Shown here piece after piece: positions 1-9,424 of a DNA stretch of 64,000 nucleotides. Position numbers and translations under genes: made by a program. The notes below the pieces were generated by a model, which did no database searches, was not told where the DNA came from, and was given only the letters and a program-made list of their open reading frames with translations. The first letter of the stretch is position 1, and every line of letters begins with the position of its first letter. The DNA lies in contig NZ_JAAUVI010000001.1 in NCBI RefSeq assembly GCF_021352225.1, forward strand, positions 1,205,556-1,269,555, in the 5' to 3' direction. This stretch comes from Methylobacterium sp. C25. Its GTDB lineage: Bacteria; Pseudomonadota; Alphaproteobacteria; Rhizobiales; Beijerinckiaceae.

Positions 1-111
1 TGACAAGGCGAAGTAAGCCAAGCTCAAGATGGGGGCAGCTGGCTCAGGCTTGATCGCCCCCTGCATTCGGTCCATCCCGCTCGCGTCACTGCTCCGCTCG
101 CGCGAGACCCG

Positions 112-789
112 ATGTCCGATCTGCCTCCCATCGCCGTGTTCGACCTCGATGGCACTCTCGCCGACACTGCGGGAGATCTCATCGGCACGCTGAACGTTAT
201 CCTCGAGCGGGAGGGGCTCGCGGCCCTGCCGCTGGACCAGGCACGCGATCTCCTGGGAGCTGGCGCCAGGGCACTGATCACGCGGGGCTTCTCGGCGGCC
301 GGTCAGACATTGGAGCCGGAGCGGCTCGAGCGTCTGTTCGAAGCCTTCTTGGACTATTACGGCGCCCACCTCACCGACCACTCGCAGCTCTATCCGGGCG
401 TGGTCGCGGCGCTCGATGACTTGGAGGCGAAGGGCTTTCGGCTGGCCGTCTGCACCAACAAGGTCGAGGGGCACGCCGTCGACCTCCTGAAGGCCCTTGG
501 CCTCGCGCCGCGCTTCGCGGCGATCGTCGGCAAGGACACCTTCGCTTGGTCGAAGCCCGACCCGCGACACATCACGCTCACCGTCGAGCGGGCCGGGGGC
601 GATCCACACCGGGCGGTGATGGTCGGCGATTCCCGCGCCGACGTGGATGCAGCCAAGGCGGCCGGCATCCCCGTGGTCGGCGTGAGCTTCGGGTATACGG
701 CGGTGCCGATGCGCGAACTCGCCCCGAACAAACTGATCGACCATTTCGACGAACTGCCGTCGGCCGTCTCGGCCCTCGTGCCTGTCTGA
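112..789 (+). CDS. gph: Phosphoglycolate phosphatase, HAD superfamily
   Basis: A 225-residue HAD hydrolase that would dephosphorylate 2-phosphoglycolate to glycolate in the cytosol. All four HAD motifs are visible: DLDGT with the nucleophile Asp11 and Asp13, the CTNK segment at 114-117 (motif II), Lys148 in SKPDP (motif III) and the acidic pair in GDSRAD (Asp173, Asp177). The helical cap lies between residues 20 and 90, which fits the Gph subfamily in length and order. The ATG at 112 is used because it lies just before the DxD motif; the Shine-Dalgarno is weak. Activity on other small phosphate esters is possible within this family. The 111 bases before it show no clear gene. Confidence 0.9.
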   Translation: MSDLPPIAVFDLDGTLADTAGDLIGTLNVILEREGLAALPLDQARDLLGAGARALITRGFSAAGQTLEPERLERLFEAFLDYYGAHLTDHSQLYPGVVAALDDLEAKGFRLAVCTNKVEGHAVDLLKALGLAPRFAAIVGKDTFAWSKPDPRHITLTVERAGGDPHRAVMVGDSRADVDAAKAAGIPVVGVSFGYTAVPMRELAPNKLIDHFDELPSAVSALVPV

Positions 790-879
790 CCGACCGCATT
801 CGGCCGGTTTCCTTGGCGATCCGGTAACGGTTCGAATCGCTGCACTGCAACCATCGTGGCGCTAACCCGTTGAGCCACC

Positions 880-1038
880 ATGAAATCGGAACAAATGGTC
901 GAGTCCTGTCGGCGTCGCGCCGACCATTGGCGGCGTGCCGAACGGCTCTGGAACAAGGCGGGCAACAAGGTCGCCGCAAAGGAATGCGCCAGGGAAGCCG
1001 AGCGCTGCGATCGAGAAGCGGAAGCGTTGGCGGCTTGA
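880..1038 (+). CDS. Small hypothetical protein, 52 aa
   Basis: An open frame of 53 codons between gph and the tRNA gene. The product is highly charged, rich in Arg, Glu and Ala, with three Cys and two Trp residues, and its heptad-like spacing suggests one long amphipathic helix. Codon third positions lean to G/C as in real genes of this genome. No good Shine-Dalgarno precedes the ATG, so expression is uncertain. I recognise no family. Its stop lies 9 bases before the 3' end of the convergent tRNA-Val gene. Confidence 0.35.
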   Translation: MKSEQMVESCRRRADHWRRAERLWNKAGNKVAAKECAREAERCDREAEALAA

Positions 1039-1047
1039 GCGGCGGAC

Positions 1048-1122
1048 TGGTGGACGGTGCAGGGATCGAACCTGCGACCTCTCCCGTGTGAAGGGAACGC
1101 ACTACCGCTGTGCTAACCGTCC
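1048..1122 (-). tRNA. tRNA-Val (anticodon CAC)
   Basis: The reverse strand folds into a complete cloverleaf of 75 nt with encoded CCA: a 7-bp acceptor stem (1116-1122 with 1052-1058), D-stem GCAC/GTGC, a 5-bp anticodon stem closing loop TTCACAC, and a TPsiC arm GCAGG-TTCGATC-CCTGC. The anticodon is CAC, which reads GUG (Val). No introns or mismatches of note are visible. Confidence 0.95.
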
Positions 1123-1242
1123 ATGCCGGTCGTGGGGCAGCCGATGCCGGCACCCCGCGGAGCCGCGCTTCTAGGGCGGGAGCGCGATCCCCGTCAAGGC
1201 AGGCTCTTCGCAGCCGCTGACAAAGCGGCTAGGCGTGCGCGC

Positions 1243-2589
1243 ATGACAACGCCTCTCGTCCGCTTCGCACCCTCGCCGACGGGTTTCCTGCATATCGGCA
1301 ATGCCCGGCCAGCTCTGCTGAACTACCTGTTTGCGCGACGGGAGGGCGGCCGCTTTCTGCTCCGCCTCGACGATACCGACCGCGAGCGTTCGACGGAGGA
1401 ATTCGCGGGTGCGATCCGCGAGGATCTCGTTTGGCTCGGCATTGAGCCCGACCTGTTCGCGCGGCAGAGCGAGCGCAATGCGAGCCATCAGGCCGCGAAG
1501 GAGACGCTGATCGCGCAGGGCAGGCTTTACCCCTGCTACGAGACGGCGGAAGAACTCGACCGCCGCCGTAAGCGGCAGCTCGGCCGCGGACTGCCGCCCA
1601 TCTACGACCGCGCCGCGCTCAGCCTGACGGGCGAGGAGAGGGCGGCCTTGGAGGCTCAGGGCCGGCGCCCACATTGGCGGTTCAAGCTCGACCACAAGGT
1701 CGTCGCCTGGAATGATCTGGTGCGTGGCGAGAGCCATGTTGACTGCGCTTCGCTCTCGGACCCAGTTCTGATCCGCGAGGACGGCACGGCGCTGTACACC
1801 TTGCCTTCTGTCGTGGACGACGCGGAGATGGGCGTGACCCACATCATCCGCGGCGAGGACCACGTTACCAATACCGGTGTGCAGGTGCAGATCTTTGAGG
1901 CGCTGGGCTATCCGGTGCCGGTATTCGCGCACCACAACCTGCTGACCACGTCAGATGGAGAGGGTCTGTCGAAGCGACTTGGGCACCTGTCTCTGCGCAG
2001 CCTTCGCGAAGCGGGCTATGAGGCTGCCGCGGTGAACTCGCTGGCGGTGCTGACGGGGACCGCCGAGGCGGTTCGGGCAGTCGGCTCGCTCGATGATTTG
2101 GCGGGCCTGGTCGATCTCGGCCGAATCTCGCGGGCACCGGCCCGGTTCGACCCATCGGAACTCGACGTCATCAACGCGCAACTCGTCCACGCGATGCCTT
2201 TCGACGAGGCTCGCGAGCGCCTGCTGGCGCTAGGCATCCACGAGGAGACGGCAGAAGCGTTCTGGAACGTGGTGCGGGCCAATCTCGGCAAAGTCGACGA
2301 GGCGGCGGAGTGGTGGCGTGTGGTGGCCGGCCCGGTGAGCCCGGTGATCCAGAATGCGGGCTTTCTGGAAAAGGCGCTCGCCCTGCTGCCGGATGGCCCC
2401 TTCGATGCCACAACCTGGAAGAGCTGGACCGAGGCGGTGAAGCAGGCGACGGGGGCCAAAGGCCGCGTGCTGTTCATGCCGCTCCGTCTAGCGCTGACTG
2501 GGCTCGACCATGGTCCGGATCTGGCTGGCCTGCTGCCGTTGATCGGCCGCGAGCGGACGGCCCAGCGCTTGGCCGGGGAATCGGCTTGA
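1243..2589 (+). CDS. gltX: Glutamyl-tRNA synthetase (second-copy type)
   Basis: A class I aminoacyl-tRNA synthetase of 448 residues that would attach glutamate to tRNA in the cytosol. The Rossmann fold opens with [17 protein letters not shown]; the HIGH signature is HIGN at 17-20, usual for GluRS. The KMSKS counterpart is GLSKR with Lys244. The C-terminal anticodon-binding region is short compared with the ~470-490 residues of canonical bacterial GluRS, which matches the shorter second GluRS found in many alphaproteobacteria. The frame is open back to 1123, but the ATG at 1243 starts just before the conserved N-terminus and the upstream extension overlaps the tRNA region. Whether it charges tRNA-Gln as well as tRNA-Glu cannot be read from sequence alone. 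Confidence 0.9.
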   Translation: MTTPLVRFAPSPTGFLHIGNARPALLNYLFARREGGRFLLRLDDTDRERSTEEFAGAIREDLVWLGIEPDLFARQSERNASHQAAKETLIAQGRLYPCYETAEELDRRRKRQLGRGLPPIYDRAALSLTGEERAALEAQGRRPHWRFKLDHKVVAWNDLVRGESHVDCASLSDPVLIREDGTALYTLPSVVDDAEMGVTHIIRGEDHVTNTGVQVQIFEALGYPVPVFAHHNLLTTSDGEGLSKRLGHLSLRSLREAGYEAAAVNSLAVLTGTAEAVRAVGSLDDLAGLVDLGRISRAPARFDPSELDVINAQLVHAMPFDEARERLLALGIHEETAEAFWNVVRANLGKVDEAAEWWRVVAGPVSPVIQNAGFLEKALALLPDGPFDATTWKSWTEAVKQATGAKGRVLFMPLRLALTGLDHGPDLAGLLPLIGRERTAQRLAGESA

Positions 2590-2843
2590 GCGCCAGAGAA
2601 GATCGTTCGTTATAAGAAACGGAATGACGGAAGATCTTTCCGACGCCGGTGTCTTCTGGAGCAGAACAAGCCGGGGAATTGAAAATTCAGAACATCGCTT
2701 GAGCGGAATTTTTGGGCCACACTTCTGAATGAGCGAAGTGATGGATGAGACCCTTTACGGATCAGCATTTTGTTCGATATAAAGAACGGGCTGCCTATGC
2801 TGTCGAGCAAGCAGCATTCTGATCCCTTTTGGAGCATCGCATC

Positions 2844-4226
2844 ATGAGCGCTCATTCCGCGCTCCCCATTGCTGTCATCGGCGCCGGCTTCAGCGGCACG
2901 ATGGCGGCGATCCAGTTGTTGGACTCGCTGCCGAGCGATCGGCCGGTGCTGCTCTGCGAGCGTTCCGCGAGCTTCGGACGCGGCCTTGCCTATGGCACCG
3001 ACGATTTCGGGCATTTCCTGAACTTGCGCGCTTCGAACATGAGCGCGTTTCCGGACTGCCCAAGGCATTTCGAGCAATGGCTGGCGCACAACGCGGCCGA
3101 TCTGCCTCCAGACGAGGCGCCCGGCATCCGGGTGACGCCGGTCGGCACCTTCGCGTCGAGGGCACTTTACGGACGCTATCTCTCCGAGATCCTGACCGAA
3201 GCCGTCACCGGCTCTAATCTGCCGCGCCTCCGCCTCGTCAATGATGGCATTTCCGACCTCATGCCTGGCCCGGGGGGCTTTGCGGTGCGCACGGAGGGAG
3301 GTCTGAGCCTGCCGGTGGCAGGTGCGGTGCTCGCCATGGGCAACCTCGCCGGCGCAGGCGAGCCTTACAGCCGGCACCGGGCCGACCTCTGGTCGCCGGA
3401 GACGATCGGCCGGCTGCAGCCGGAATTACCCGTTCTGATCGTAGGCACTGGGCTGAGCATGATTGATGCGGTCATCAGCCTGCGCCGCAGCGGCTTCTCC
3501 GGGCCCATCGTGGCCCTGTCACGCCGAGGCCTGCTGCCGAACGCCCATGCGCCGACCGAGGCGCTCCCCGTCCCCAATCTCACGGCAGCTGATCTTCGCT
3601 CGCTCACGACCTTGACCCGGCGCATCCGTGCGATGGCGGTTGCAGCCGACGGTGATTGGCGAAGCGTGATCGACGCGCTGCGCCCAATTGTCGATTTCAT
3701 CTGGCGCAGCCTGCCCGCGCCGGAACGTGGCCGCTTCCTCCGCCATCTGCGGCCCTTCTGGGACGTGCATCGCCATCGATCCGCTCCCCCAGCCGCGTCT
3801 ACGATCGAGGACGATATCGCCGCAGGCAGCCTGATCGTGCGGGCAGGACGCATTCTGTCGATCGAGGACGAGCCGAGCCGCGCCGTGGTGACGCTCAGGC
3901 CGCGCGGTGCGATCGAGCCGGAGCGCCTCACGGTCCAGTGCATCCTGGACGCCACCGGCATCGGCCGCGTCAGTGAGACATCGGACCCGCTGCTGCGGCG
4001 GCTGATCGGCCGGGGCTTGGTGCGGCCAGGCCCCTTCGGACTCGGGCTTGACGTCGATTCTGATTTCCGTGCGCGCGGGCTGCCGCTGGGCGGACCGCTC
4101 TGGACGATCGGTCCGCTGATGCGGGGCGCGCTCTGGGAGTGCATTGCCGTGCCCGACATCCGCAATCAGGCGGCCGACCTCGCTGCCGGCATCGCCGCGG
4201 AGTTGGCGCGGGCGGAGGCGGCTTAG
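2844..4226 (+). CDS. FAD/NAD(P)-binding protein, YdhS-like
   Basis: A 460-residue soluble flavoprotein of the FAD-NAD(P)-binding family related to E. coli YdhS, for which no substrate is established. The N-terminal dinucleotide-binding loop VIGAGFSGTMAA is at about residues 11-22, followed by an FGRGLAYGT segment typical of the family; a second nucleotide-binding region lies near VLIVGTGLSMIDAV at about 200. The start is set by GGAG at 2831-2834 ahead of the ATG at 2844; an in-frame TTG at 2829 is less likely. It converges on the next gene with a 4-bp overlap of stop codons. An oxidoreductase or hydroxylase role is inference. Confidence 0.75.
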   Translation: MSAHSALPIAVIGAGFSGTMAAIQLLDSLPSDRPVLLCERSASFGRGLAYGTDDFGHFLNLRASNMSAFPDCPRHFEQWLAHNAADLPPDEAPGIRVTPVGTFASRALYGRYLSEILTEAVTGSNLPRLRLVNDGISDLMPGPGGFAVRTEGGLSLPVAGAVLAMGNLAGAGEPYSRHRADLWSPETIGRLQPELPVLIVGTGLSMIDAVISLRRSGFSGPIVALSRRGLLPNAHAPTEALPVPNLTAADLRSLTTLTRRIRAMAVAADGDWRSVIDALRPIVDFIWRSLPAPERGRFLRHLRPFWDVHRHRSAPPAASTIEDDIAAGSLIVRAGRILSIEDEPSRAVVTLRPRGAIEPERLTVQCILDATGIGRVSETSDPLLRRLIGRGLVRPGPFGLGLDVDSDFRARGLPLGGPLWTIGPLMRGALWECIAVPDIRNQAADLAAGIAAELARAEAA

Positions 4227-4762
4227 GGATCGCTATCTAGAATGCGCGACAGGTCGCGTATCGGCCGCCAGCTGCGCAGCACGATCCCACGCCTCGCGAA
4301 GCCCTCCGCGATAGCGAGGCTCCGCGCCCGCCGTGTTCGGTTCCAGGAGAGCGCGAAACGCAGGAATTCCGGCTCGAACCGCTCGGGGCAGCCGGCAGCC
4401 ATCTCCGGCCGCTCGTGTCCATAGCTCGCGATGGTGCGCCTTGCGATACGGGCCATCGCCAGCCAGGTCGGCACGTCGAGGTAGATCACCGTATCCGCCG
4501 TCGCGAGCCGCGGTGCGATCGTCGCGGTGTAGTTTCCGTCGATCACCCAGGCTGAGAGTGCCGCAATCCGTTCGACCTCGGCACGAAAGGCGTCCGGTTC
4601 CACCGGCACCCACCCGGGCCCAAAATACAGCTGGTCGAGATGGAAGACGGGCAGTCCGTAGCGTTCGCCGAGCTGGCGGGCGAGAGTGGATTTACCGCTC
4701 CCGGGCGGCCCGAGGACGGCGACGCGTTGGAGCGCCGGCGCAGACGAGCCGTTTGCGCTCAC
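4223..4762 (-). CDS. P-loop NTPase, adenylate-kinase / FlaR-like
   Basis: A 179-residue P-loop protein. The Walker A GPPGSGKST lies at about residues 18-26, with HLDQLYF and a WVIDGNY segment after it, the arrangement of the topology-modulation (FlaR) / adenylate-kinase-like AAA_17 family. These proteins are predicted small-molecule or nucleotide kinases, but substrates are mostly unknown. It ends inside the last codons of the convergent flavoprotein gene (TTAG shared by both stops) and starts only 7 bases after the stop of metW, so it may be the last gene of the metX-metW transcript. Confidence 0.75.
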   Translation of the reverse strand: MSANGSSAPALQRVAVLGPPGSGKSTLARQLGERYGLPVFHLDQLYFGPGWVPVEPDAFRAEVERIAALSAWVIDGNYTATIAPRLATADTVIYLDVPTWLAMARIARRTIASYGHERPEMAAGCPERFEPEFLRFALSWNRTRRARSLAIAEGFARRGIVLRSWRPIRDLSRILDSDP

Positions 4763-4769
4763 GCTGCTC

Positions 4770-5447
4770 TCAGCCGCCCCGCCGCAGCAGGAACACCCCC
4801 TGCGCGCCGACGAGGTTCCAGAACCACCACGGCATCGAGTAGCGCATCGGCTTGCCGCGTCCGTCCAGCGCGGTGGCCTTCTCGATGCTGGCGCCGACAG
4901 TGCGGCACAGGCCGACGAAGTCTCGGATCGTGCAGTGGTGGATGTTCGGGGTCTCGTACCAGGTTTCGGGCATGATCTCCGTCACCGGCATGCGGCCGCG
5001 GAAGGCGAGTTCGGCCCGCACGCGCCAATGCCCGAAATTCGGGAAGGAGATGATGACCTGCTTGCCGATGCGCAGCAGGTGCTCGAGCACGATGCGCGGA
5101 TTGCGCGTCGCCTGGATGGTCTGGGAGAGCACCACGACGTCGAAGGCATCGTCCGGGTAGTTGGCGAGGTCGGTGTCGGCGTCCCCCTGGATCACCGGCA
5201 GGCCGCGGGCGAGGCAGGCGTTCACGCCCTCGCGCGACAGCTCGATGCCGCGACCATCGATGTTGCGCCGGTCGCGCAGCAACGCCAGCAGCGAACCGTC
5301 GCCGCAGCCGATGTCGAGCACGCGCACGCCATCGGGCACGAGGCCGAGCACGACGAGGTGGTCGACGCGGTCCTCCGCGCCCCGCGGCAATTGCTCTGCT
5401 GCGTCCCAGGGGGGCGCCGAGGCAGCATCGGTGACGGTGTTGCTCAT
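4770..5447 (-). CDS. metW: Methionine biosynthesis methyltransferase-like protein MetW
   Basis: A 225-residue protein with a class I SAM-binding fold: VLDIGCGDG at 43-51 is the glycine-rich SAM loop, followed by VIQGDAD and the SFPNFGHW signature of MetW. MetW is known to be required with MetX for homoserine acylation in several proteobacteria. The ATG at 5447 fits the family N-terminus; the frame is open further upstream but overlaps metX. It follows metX with a 22-nt gap on the same strand, the conserved metX-metW order, so the two are almost certainly one operon. Confidence 0.92.
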   Translation of the reverse strand: MSNTVTDAASAPPWDAAEQLPRGAEDRVDHLVVLGLVPDGVRVLDIGCGDGSLLALLRDRRNIDGRGIELSREGVNACLARGLPVIQGDADTDLANYPDDAFDVVVLSQTIQATRNPRIVLEHLLRIGKQVIISFPNFGHWRVRAELAFRGRMPVTEIMPETWYETPNIHHCTIRDFVGLCRTVGASIEKATALDGRGKPMRYSMPWWFWNLVGAQGVFLLRRGG

Positions 5448-5469
5448 GGAGTTCCGAAACGCATTCCCG

Positions 5470-6681
5470 TCACAGCCCACGCGCCCGCGCCGCTGCGTCG
5501 ATGAAGCCCCGCGCGGCCGAAAACAGCGCCGGCTCGTCGAGCAGGAAGGCGTCGTGGCCCTTGTCGCTCTCAACCTCGACGAAGGCCACGGGTGCCGCGA
5601 CCGCATTCAGCGCGTGGACGATCGCCCGGGAATCTGCCGTCGGAAACAGCCAGTCCGAGGTGAAGGAGATCACGCAGAACCGGGTCTTCGATCCGCGGAA
5701 GGCATTGGCGAGCACGCCGCCATGGTCCTCGGCGAGGTCGAAATAGTCCATGGCCCGGGTGAGGTAGAGATAGGCATTGGCGTCGAATCGCTCGACGAAG
5801 GACAGCCCCTGGTGGCGCAGGTAACTCTCGATCTGGAAGTCGGCGTTGAACGAGAAGGTCGGTGCCGCCCGGTTCTGCAGGCGGCGACCGAACTTTCGGT
5901 GTAGCGCAGGCTCGGACAGGTACGTGATGTGCGCGCCCATGCGTGCGACGCCGAGGCCCTTGGCCGGCCGCGTACCCTCTTCGAGATAGCGCCCATCCGC
6001 CCATGCTGGATCGGCCATGATCGCCTGCCGGCCAACCTCGTGGAAGGCGATGTTCTGGGCCGAGTGGCGGGCGCCCGTGGCAATCGGCATCGCCGCGAAG
6101 ACGCGCTCGGGGAAGAGCGAGGCCCATTGCAGGACCTGCATCCCGCCCATCGAGCCGCCGATGCAGAGGAAGAGGTCGCGGATGCCGAGGCGGTCGAGCA
6201 GCATCGCCTGGGCGCGGACCATGTCGCGGATGGTCACGAGCGGGAAGTCGAGCCCGTAGGGTCGGCCCGTCGCCGGATCGAGCGAGGCCGGGCCGGTCGA
6301 GCCCATGCAGCTGCCGATCACGTTCGAGCAGATGACGAAATAGCGGTCGGTATCGATCGGCTTGCCGGGGCCGACCAGGGTCTCCCACCAGCCCGGCTTC
6401 TTGGTCACCGGATGGGTATGGGCGAAATGCTGGTCGCCGGTCAGGGCATGACAGATCAGCACCGCGTTGGAGTGCTCGGCATTGAGCGTCCCCACGGTCT
6501 GGTAGGCGACCTGGAACGGCGCCAGCGTGACGCCGGAATCCATCGCCAGCGGCTCGTCGGTGCCGAACAGCGCGACGGGGCTCTTCGGGTCGGAGGCCGG
6601 AAGGGCGTCGTAGTCGCGGCGCGCCGGCCTTTCCTCGTCGCGGAGGCCGGTCTGCGCATCTGGCGTCAAGCTGGTGTCCAT
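5470..6681 (-). CDS. metX: Homoserine O-acetyltransferase
   Basis: A 403-residue alpha/beta-hydrolase-fold acyltransferase that would make O-acyl-homoserine for methionine synthesis. The nucleophile elbow GGSMGG places Ser177, with Asp343 in SDWLFP and His376 in KGHDAF completing the triad. [14 protein letters not shown] at about 72-85 is the conserved oxyanion segment. Acetyl versus succinyl donor cannot be called safely from the family alone; alphaproteobacterial MetX is usually annotated as acetyl. The ATG at 6681 is used. Its leader runs towards the divergent MFS gene; I looked there for a SAM-II riboswitch and did not find a convincing one. Confidence 0.92.
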   Translation of the reverse strand: MDTSLTPDAQTGLRDEERPARRDYDALPASDPKSPVALFGTDEPLAMDSGVTLAPFQVAYQTVGTLNAEHSNAVLICHALTGDQHFAHTHPVTKKPGWWETLVGPGKPIDTDRYFVICSNVIGSCMGSTGPASLDPATGRPYGLDFPLVTIRDMVRAQAMLLDRLGIRDLFLCIGGSMGGMQVLQWASLFPERVFAAMPIATGARHSAQNIAFHEVGRQAIMADPAWADGRYLEEGTRPAKGLGVARMGAHITYLSEPALHRKFGRRLQNRAAPTFSFNADFQIESYLRHQGLSFVERFDANAYLYLTRAMDYFDLAEDHGGVLANAFRGSKTRFCVISFTSDWLFPTADSRAIVHALNAVAAPVAFVEVESDKGHDAFLLDEPALFSAARGFIDAAARARGL

Positions 6682-6924
6682 CGCGCGCTCGGGTGCTGCC
6701 CCCCGGGCCGTTCACCCCGGCCATCGGTCGAAGCTCTCGCGTTGTCATGCGGCGACGCGGGGGCCGGCCTGTCGAGACTTGGCAGGGCCGACTGGAGGTA
6801 ATGTGCCCTTCCCCATGCGTCAACGAAAGGAGGAAGCGACTGTTTGCGGGGAGTTATCGCCAGCTCTGCAACGAATCCGCTCGCCTTGGTTTATGAGTGC
6901 GCCGCAATAAGCGAAGGAGCGGGA

Positions 6925-8235
6925 ATGACGGGCGAGATCGCTGACGCACAGGGCCATCCCGGGCTGGACCGCAAAGCCGTTGGGGCCGTGGTGCTCGGCA
7001 ACGCCCTCGAATTCTACGATTTCACCATCTACGCCTTCTTCGCCGTGCCGATCGGCGCCGCCTTCTTCCCGTCGAAGAACGCTACCGACAGTCTGCTCGC
7101 CTCGCTGGCCCTGTTCGGCATCGGCTACGTGATGCGGCCGATCGGCGGCATCGTGATTGGGGCCTTCGCCGACCGGGCCGGGCGCAAGCCCGCCATGCTC
7201 ATCACCATCGCGCTCATGGCGGTCGGCATGCTGATGCTGGCGCTCACGCCGGGCTACGACGTCCTCGGCGGCTGGGCGCAGGCCATCGTCATCGTCGGGC
7301 GGCTGATCCAGGGGCTGGCGCTTGGTGGTGAGGTCGGCCCCTCCACCGCCTACCTGCTGGAGGCGGCGCCGCCCGATCATCGCGGTTTCGTGGCGAGCTG
7401 GCAGATCGCGAGCCAGGGCTGCGCCGCGCTGATCGCCGGCATCGTCGCCTCCGTGCTGACGCTGGCCGTCGGCGATCACGCCATGGCGGAATGGGGCTGG
7501 CGCGGCATGTTTCTGCTCGGCCTCACCGTGGTGCCGGTCGGCCTCGTCATCCGCAGCCACCTGCCCGAGACGGCTGGCGAAGAGAAGGACCCGGCGGCAG
7601 CGGATTCGACCTTCGCCGTCGTCTCACGACTGGTGCGCGAGCACGGAAAGCTGCTGCTCCTCACCTTCCTGATCATCGCGGCCTCGACCGTCTCGAACTC
7701 CATCGGCACCAACATGCCGGTCTATGCCCAGGCGACGTTGGGGCTCACCGAGCAGGTCTCGACGGCGGTGCCGATCGCGTTGGGGCTCGCCTCGATCGCG
7801 TTTCCGCTCCTCGGCGGCTGGATCGCAGACCGGACGGGGCGCAAGCCGATCATGATCTGGCCGCGCGCCGTCATCGTTCTGCTGGCGATCCCGGCCTTCG
7901 CCTGGCTGGCGCAGAAGCCCACGGCGCTCTCGGTCTATGCCGTTACCTTCCTGATGTCGGCGCTCTCCTCGATCAACGCGGCGGCGATCATCGTCGGCAT
8001 CCCGGAATCGCTGCCGCGGGCGGTGCGCAGCGCCGGGCTGTCCATCGTCTACGCCTTCTCGGTCTCGATCTTCGGCGGCAGCACCAACTGGGTGGTGAAC
8101 AAGCTGATCGCGGTCAGCGGCGACCGGCTGGCGCCGGCCTATTACCTTGTCGCCTTCAGCATCATCGGCACCATCGCGGCGATGCTCATGCCCGAGACGA
8201 AGGGGCGGGACCTCGACGCGAACGCGGAGGCGTGA
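6925..8235 (+). CDS. MFS transporter, metabolite:H+ symporter family
   Basis: A 436-residue integral membrane protein with about twelve hydrophobic segments. The N-terminal GNALEFYDFTIYAFF, the loop ADRAGRKPAM between helices 2 and 3, and the later ADRTGRKPIM are signatures of the metabolite:proton symporter branch of the MFS (CitA, KgtP, ProP relatives). A carboxylate or related metabolite is therefore the likely substrate, but it cannot be specified. AAGGAG at 6914-6919 precedes the ATG at 6925 and sets the start. Divergent from metX and 75 bases upstream of hisC, with no clear functional link to either. Confidence 0.8.
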   Translation: MTGEIADAQGHPGLDRKAVGAVVLGNALEFYDFTIYAFFAVPIGAAFFPSKNATDSLLASLALFGIGYVMRPIGGIVIGAFADRAGRKPAMLITIALMAVGMLMLALTPGYDVLGGWAQAIVIVGRLIQGLALGGEVGPSTAYLLEAAPPDHRGFVASWQIASQGCAALIAGIVASVLTLAVGDHAMAEWGWRGMFLLGLTVVPVGLVIRSHLPETAGEEKDPAAADSTFAVVSRLVREHGKLLLLTFLIIAASTVSNSIGTNMPVYAQATLGLTEQVSTAVPIALGLASIAFPLLGGWIADRTGRKPIMIWPRAVIVLLAIPAFAWLAQKPTALSVYAVTFLMSALSSINAAAIIVGIPESLPRAVRSAGLSIVYAFSVSIFGGSTNWVVNKLIAVSGDRLAPAYYLVAFSIIGTIAAMLMPETKGRDLDANAEA

Positions 8236-8310
8236 CCCTGCGGACTCCACGGCGGCGCGAAATGCTGTAGACGAACCGGATTCGATCGCATCCGACAGTT
8301 GTCCGAAGCC

Positions 8311-9423
8311 ATGTCCGCCGCCGCCTCGACCCCTCTTCGCCCGGTGCCCAAGCCCGGCGTGCTCGCCATCGACGCCTATGTGCCCGGCAAGAGCACGGCG
8401 CCGGGCGTCGCCAAGGTGCACAAGCTCTCCTCGAACGAGACGCCGCTGGGCCCGAGCCCGCATGCCGTGGCGGCCCTCCGAGAAGCATCGGCCAAGCTCG
8501 CAGCCTATCCGGATGGCACCGCATCGAAGCTGCGCACCGCCATCGCGGCCCGCTTCGGGCTCGACCCGGCCCGCATCGTCTGCGGCGCGGGCTCGGACGA
8601 GCTGCTGTTCCTGCTCTCGCACGCCTTCGTCGGCCCGGGCGACGAGGGCATCTATTGCGAGCACGGCTTCCTGATCTACCGGATCGCGATGCTGTCGGCT
8701 GGCGGCACGCCGGTGGTGGTGCCGGAGATGAACCTGACCACCGACGTCGACGCCATCCTCGCCGCGGTCACGCCGCGCACGAAGATCGTCTACATCGCCA
8801 ACCCCAATAACCCGACGGGCACCTACCTGCCCTTCGACGAGGTTCGCCGCCTGCATGCCGGGCTGCCGGGCAACGTGCTGCTGGTGCTCGACGGCGCCTA
8901 TGCCGAATACGTCCGTGCCAACGATTACGGCGCCGGGCTGGAGCTGGCGCTCGAATCCCAGAACGTCGTCATGACCCGCACCTTCTCGAAGATCCACGGG
9001 CTCGCCGCGCAGCGGATCGGCTGGATGGTCGGGCCGGAGGGCGTGGTCGATGCGCTCAACCGCATCCGCGGGCCGTTCAACCTGTCGAACGGATCCATTG
9101 CCGCGGGCGCGGCGGCGATTGCTGACGAGGCCCATCTCGCGTCCGCCGTCGCGCACAACACCGAATGGCTCGGCTGGCTCACGAACGAGATCCAGGCGCT
9201 CGGCTACGCCGTCACGCCGAGCGTCGCGAACTTTTTGCTGGCTCACTTTCCCGACGAGCCTGGCCGCACAGCCGCCGAGGCCGACGCTCACCTGACGAAG
9301 CACGGCGTTATCGTTCGCCAGGTCGCGTCCTACGGATTGCCGAATGCGCTACGCGTCAGCGTCGGCAGCGAGGAGGCGAACCGGGCCTTCATCGATGCGC
9401 TGAAGAGCTTTGGCCGGGGCTAG
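8311..9423 (+). CDS. hisC: Histidinol-phosphate aminotransferase
   Basis: A PLP aminotransferase of 370 residues, fold type I. The PLP lysine is Lys227 in [14 protein letters not shown], and NPNNPTGT at about 165-172 is the conserved cofactor/substrate segment. HisC transaminates imidazole-acetol phosphate; homologues placed next to tyrC, as in Zymomonas, also act on aromatic keto acids. Here the stop TAG (9421-9423) is one base from the ATG of tyrC, so the two are very likely translationally coupled and this copy may serve tyrosine/phenylalanine synthesis. A TTG at 8299 is in frame but the ATG at 8311 is preferred. Confidence 0.88.
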   Translation: MSAAASTPLRPVPKPGVLAIDAYVPGKSTAPGVAKVHKLSSNETPLGPSPHAVAALREASAKLAAYPDGTASKLRTAIAARFGLDPARIVCGAGSDELLFLLSHAFVGPGDEGIYCEHGFLIYRIAMLSAGGTPVVVPEMNLTTDVDAILAAVTPRTKIVYIANPNNPTGTYLPFDEVRRLHAGLPGNVLLVLDGAYAEYVRANDYGAGLELALESQNVVMTRTFSKIHGLAAQRIGWMVGPEGVVDALNRIRGPFNLSNGSIAAGAAAIADEAHLASAVAHNTEWLGWLTNEIQALGYAVTPSVANFLLAHFPDEPGRTAAEADAHLTKHGVIVRQVASYGLPNALRVSVGSEEANRAFIDALKSFGRG

Positions 9424-9424
9424 G

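Noticed and set aside
6682..6900. Possible SAM-II riboswitch in the metX leader (minus strand)
   Set aside because: A GATT...TTGCA...GATAA series resembles parts of SAM-II, but a consistent P1 stem and the GCTAAA segment are missing.
7624..9303. 559-codon minus-strand frame spanning the MFS and hisC genes
   Set aside because: Crosses two well-supported genes, no motif, composition typical of GC shadows.
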